DNA of 64,000 nucleotides from Adhaeribacter aerolatus (lineage in GTDB: Bacteria > Bacteroidota > Bacteroidia > Cytophagales > Hymenobacteraceae), in contig NZ_BJYS01000012.1 in NCBI RefSeq assembly GCF_007991635.1, positions 42,483 through 106,482 on the forward strand, given 5' to 3'. Positions 62,171 through 64,000 of the stretch are shown in pieces (position 1 is the stretch's first letter; the number at the start of each line of letters is the position of its first letter). The notes under the pieces are model-generated. The model did not search any database and had not been told where the DNA came from. It saw nothing but the letters and a program-made list of their open reading frames with translations. The position numbers were made by a program, and so were the translations under genes.

Positions 62171-63424
62171 CTACTGATTCTCCTCCTGTTTAGGTTCTGC
62201 CATTTGCCAGATGTTATTCATTTCCACTTCTGCCACCTTCTCACTAATTTTAATGTACTTTTTAAATGTAGAGTAATTACTGTGTCCGGAAATCCTCATC
62301 ACCACCTCAGGCCGCATACCTTTCTCCAGGGATAAGGTAATAAAAGTGCGCCTAGCCGTATGGGTACTGATGAACTCAAATTTTGGTTGAGTATTGGTTA
62401 ATTTTTCATTGCCCCGCCTCTTGGTCAGACTGGTGGGTTCATCAATTCCCAACAATTTGCCAAGCTCTTTTAAGTAGTCGTTGGTCTTTTGGTTAGACAT
62501 AACTGGTAGAGGCCTAAGAGCATCTTTATATTTATTTAGGATAGCCTGCGCAAACCTATTCAGCGGAACAAAGTAAGACTTATCAGTCTTTACAGTACGC
62601 AGGGTCCACCGGTCGCCCTTTATATCATTGCGTTTTAGATTGGCAATATCCGAGTACCGCTGGCCGGTAAAGCACCCAAAGCAAAATACATCCCTAACCT
62701 TATCCAGCTTACTACCCAATGGCAATGCTGCATGGTAGAAAGCCATCAGCTCTTTTTCGGTGAGATAGATAATTTCAATGTCTTTCTGCGGAGCTTTAAA
62801 CTTTTTGTAGGTTAAATTTTGGTGTAAGCCCCGGTCCAGTGCCCAGCCCATAAAAGTCTTCAGAATAGAAAAATCTTTCCAGAGGGTATTATCCGTATGC
62901 TTAAGCTGCTGCATTAGGTAATTTTTGAAAAGGTCAAAAAAGCGCATGTCAATGGCTTCGAAACTGAGCTTGTATGGCTGGTCTCTGGAGAAAGTTTCCA
63001 AGTGTTTGTATAAAACTTTATACTTTGTTATGGTGCTCTTGCTGCGCTCTCCGGAAGTTATTTGTATATAATCCAGAAAGTGTTCAAAAAATCCTATTAC
63101 TGCTGTCGGCTCCTTTTTTTTCAGGTGGCTGTTTATGGCCTCTCTTAGCTCCTTTACCGAAATAGCCACATTGCCTTGTGTGAGTTTATTGTAAAGTTGA
63201 TGGATGTCCTTTTTATAGTTATCCAGCCAAACGTTAAATTCAGGGCTGCCGGTATAGGAACGCTTTACATGGTTGCCGTTCTTATCCGGTTTGGTGTTCC
63301 AATGTTTGGGATTGATATACTGGCCAGTCTTTATCTTAATCGTTTCCTTGCCTATCCGGAGAAACAAATAGATTGCAGTATCACTTTCAGAGTTGGGTTT
63401 ATCTGGGTAGTAGTTAAGGGTCAT
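62171..63424 (-). CDS. Tyrosine recombinase (site-specific integrase)
   Basis: The 417-aa protein has an N-terminal arm-binding/SAM-like region (RKSTITKYKVLYKHLETF-like) and a catalytic domain with Arg in GCFTGQRYSDIANL (~255), HTARRTF (HxxR, ~350), GHSNYSTFKKYIK with the His (~375) and the Tyr nucleophile (~385). It matches Bacteroidota phage/ICE integrases of the 'Arm DNA-bind, SAM-like, catalytic' type. It ends near attR and is expected to act on tRNA-Arg. Confidence 0.95.
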   Translation of the reverse strand: MTLNYYPDKPNSESDTAIYLFLRIGKETIKIKTGQYINPKHWNTKPDKNGNHVKRSYTGSPEFNVWLDNYKKDIHQLYNKLTQGNVAISVKELREAINSHLKKKEPTAVIGFFEHFLDYIQITSGERSKSTITKYKVLYKHLETFSRDQPYKLSFEAIDMRFFDLFKNYLMQQLKHTDNTLWKDFSILKTFMGWALDRGLHQNLTYKKFKAPQKDIEIIYLTEKELMAFYHAALPLGSKLDKVRDVFCFGCFTGQRYSDIANLKRNDIKGDRWTLRTVKTDKSYFVPLNRFAQAILNKYKDALRPLPVMSNQKTNDYLKELGKLLGIDEPTSLTKRRGNEKLTNTQPKFEFISTHTARRTFITLSLEKGMRPEVVMRISGHSNYSTFKKYIKISEKVAEVEMNNIWQMAEPKQEENQ

Positions 63425-63470
63425 TACAGCTTATCTCTGGTGGAGGTCAAAGATACAAACTGTCCGATAC

Positions 63471-63490
63471 TTCGGAAACATTTCGGACAC
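63471..63490 (+). repeat. Sub-terminal repeat, right copy (candidate integrase arm site)
   Basis: TTCGGAAACATTTCGGACAC differs at two of 20 positions from 9519-9538 at the other end of the island, with the same orientation. It lies between the integrase start (63424) and attR (63609). An adjacent GTCCGA gives a partial inverted half-site. Confidence 0.5.
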
Positions 63491-63608
63491 TAAACTTTAC
63501 TTTACCTTACTTTTAATTGCTTTATATTACCTAATGGAAATTTAAAAAGTAGGCTCACATAATTGTATGGGCCTATTTATGGAAATCTTTGTTAATTAAG
63601 TAACAAAA

Positions 63609-63631
63609 GGTTCGACTCCCTACGCGACCAC
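63609..63631 (+). repeat. attR: 23-bp direct repeat of tRNA-Arg 3' end
   Basis: The same 23 bases as 9453-9475, without the 5' half of a tRNA. It defines the right end of the island. Confidence 0.92.
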
Positions 63632-63635
63632 CGAA

Positions 63636-63665
63636 AAGGCTCTTAGATACATTCTAAGGGCCTTT
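63636..63665 (+). terminator. Second copy of the tRNA-Arg terminator (attR side)
   Basis: AAGGCTCTTAGA and TCTAAGGGCCTT form the same stem as at 9480-9508, with a different loop, followed by T-run. It would have terminated the tRNA before integration. Confidence 0.8.
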
Positions 63666-64000
63666 TTATTTTATTTTCGAACTATTTCACTTACCAGAGA
63701 CTCCTGCTCCAACCCCAAATTATTTTCTATTTACACCCGGCAAGTTAATTCAAAATCCACAGATTGGCCGAAACGCTGAACTACACTTTTCTACATTATA
63801 TAGTTAACCCGCTTGGCTCCCGTATACCTGGCAACAGGTAATTCTCATTTTCCAGTTATCCAATATGGGGTAAAAGAAATCCGCAGCCTACGGCCCTAAT
63901 AATGCGAATTCTTCCGGAATCTGACTTCCAAAAGAATTCGCCGCATAGCACCTGGTAAGAATTACATATTATTTAACATAATAAATAAAATAAACCCGTT
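63666..64000. other. Chromosomal flank, no gene seen
   Basis: The remaining 335 bases show no reading frame, RNA gene or repeat I can support; base composition is A/T-moderate. They resume the chromosome beyond the island. Confidence 0.4.

Larger units (their letters stand above)
9453..63631. mobile_element. 54-kb integrated genomic island carrying a T6SS, flanked by att repeats
   Basis: The island is bounded by a 23-bp perfect direct repeat made of the 3' end of tRNA-Arg (9453-9475, 63609-63631). The right end carries a tyrosine integrase reading away from attR, plus excisionase-like, primase-helicase and VirE_N-type genes. Cargo is the MoxR-Bat operon, an exported operon, the T6SS core and phospho-signalling genes. 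No relaxase, coupling protein or conjugation (Tra/VirB) genes are visible, so it looks like an integrative, replication-capable element or satellite rather than a self-transmissible ICE. Several remnants (IS3, DDE transposase, IS256) show accretion and decay. Confidence 0.88.

Noticed and set aside
9453..63631. Conjugative transfer genes (relaxase, TraG/VirD4, TraJ-like)
   Set aside because: No HUH or MobA motifs, no coupling-protein ATPase, no Tra-like membrane cluster visible.
63601..63640. Second tRNA-Arg gene
   Set aside because: Only the 3' T-arm/acceptor part is present; no 5' half, D-arm or anticodon. It is the attR repeat.
1..64000. CRISPR array
   Set aside because: No set of regularly spaced direct repeats with unique spacers was seen; the short tandem repeats at 61051 lack spacers.

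Overview
The window comes from a Bacteroidota genome, most likely order Cytophagales and near the Hymenobacteraceae (Adhaeribacter/Pontibacter/Rufibacter-like). Evidence: promoters of the TTTG / TAnnTTTG type, starts without Shine-Dalgarno sequences, Bacteroidota-specific families (DUF3871, BT4734-like VirE_N protein, Bat proteins, GH95 fucosidase) and G/C-rich dispersed intergenic repeats. The genus is inference.

Layout. (1) 1-9.4 kb is ordinary chromosome: a truncated GH95 fucosidase, a DUF2238 membrane protein, two OmpA-family lipoproteins, accD, a cystathionine gamma-synthase/lyase and a TVP38/TMEM64 membrane protein. (2) At 9401 a tRNA-Arg(ACG) begins a 54-kb integrated island. It is bounded by a 23-bp direct repeat (9453-9475 and 63609-63631), and each repeat is followed by a copy of the tRNA terminator. 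(3) 9.5-18.8 kb holds an IS3 remnant, a LuxR-type HTH protein and an A+T-rich moxR-DUF58-batD-like-batA-batB-batC-batD-batE operon. (4) 18.9-25.0 kb (minus) holds four exported proteins, including a 1008-aa TPR protein and a predicted outer-membrane barrel. (5) 25.6-46.6 kb (plus) encodes a Ser/Thr kinase, then a type VI secretion core: ClpV, TssB, TssC, Hcp, VgrG, TssE, TssF, TssG, a TssK with a fused FHA domain, a DUF805-FHA protein, PAAR, a DUF4123 chaperone and several unknown cargo genes, with an IS256-family element inserted in the cargo. (6) 47.0-52.1 kb (minus) encodes a kinase-FHA protein, a zinc-ribbon-FHA protein, a PP2C phosphatase and an FHA-TM protein with a trypsin-like domain that has lost catalytic residues. 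(7) 52.7-63.4 kb is the mobile-element backbone: a decayed DDE transposase, DUF3871, a Sak4-like ATPase, an XRE regulator, an SF3 primase-helicase, a VirE_N protein, an excisionase-like HTH protein and a tyrosine integrase. (8) The last ~350 bases appear to be chromosome again.

How it fits together (inference). The island carries a contractile injection system with sheath, tube, spike, baseplate and recycling ATPase but no recognisable TssJ/TssL/TssM membrane complex. It is surrounded by phospho-signalling proteins (two kinases, one phosphatase, five FHA domains, one fused to the baseplate protein TssK), by a complete MoxR-Bat operon and by a novel exported operon. A shared palindrome (TACCTA-N4-TAGGTA) lies twice in the divergent promoter region at 25.4-25.5 kb and once upstream of the phospho-signalling operon at 52.2 kb, which ties the two halves into a probable single regulon. 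The unexplained envelope connection and the FHA-wired baseplate are the strongest candidates for undescribed biology here.
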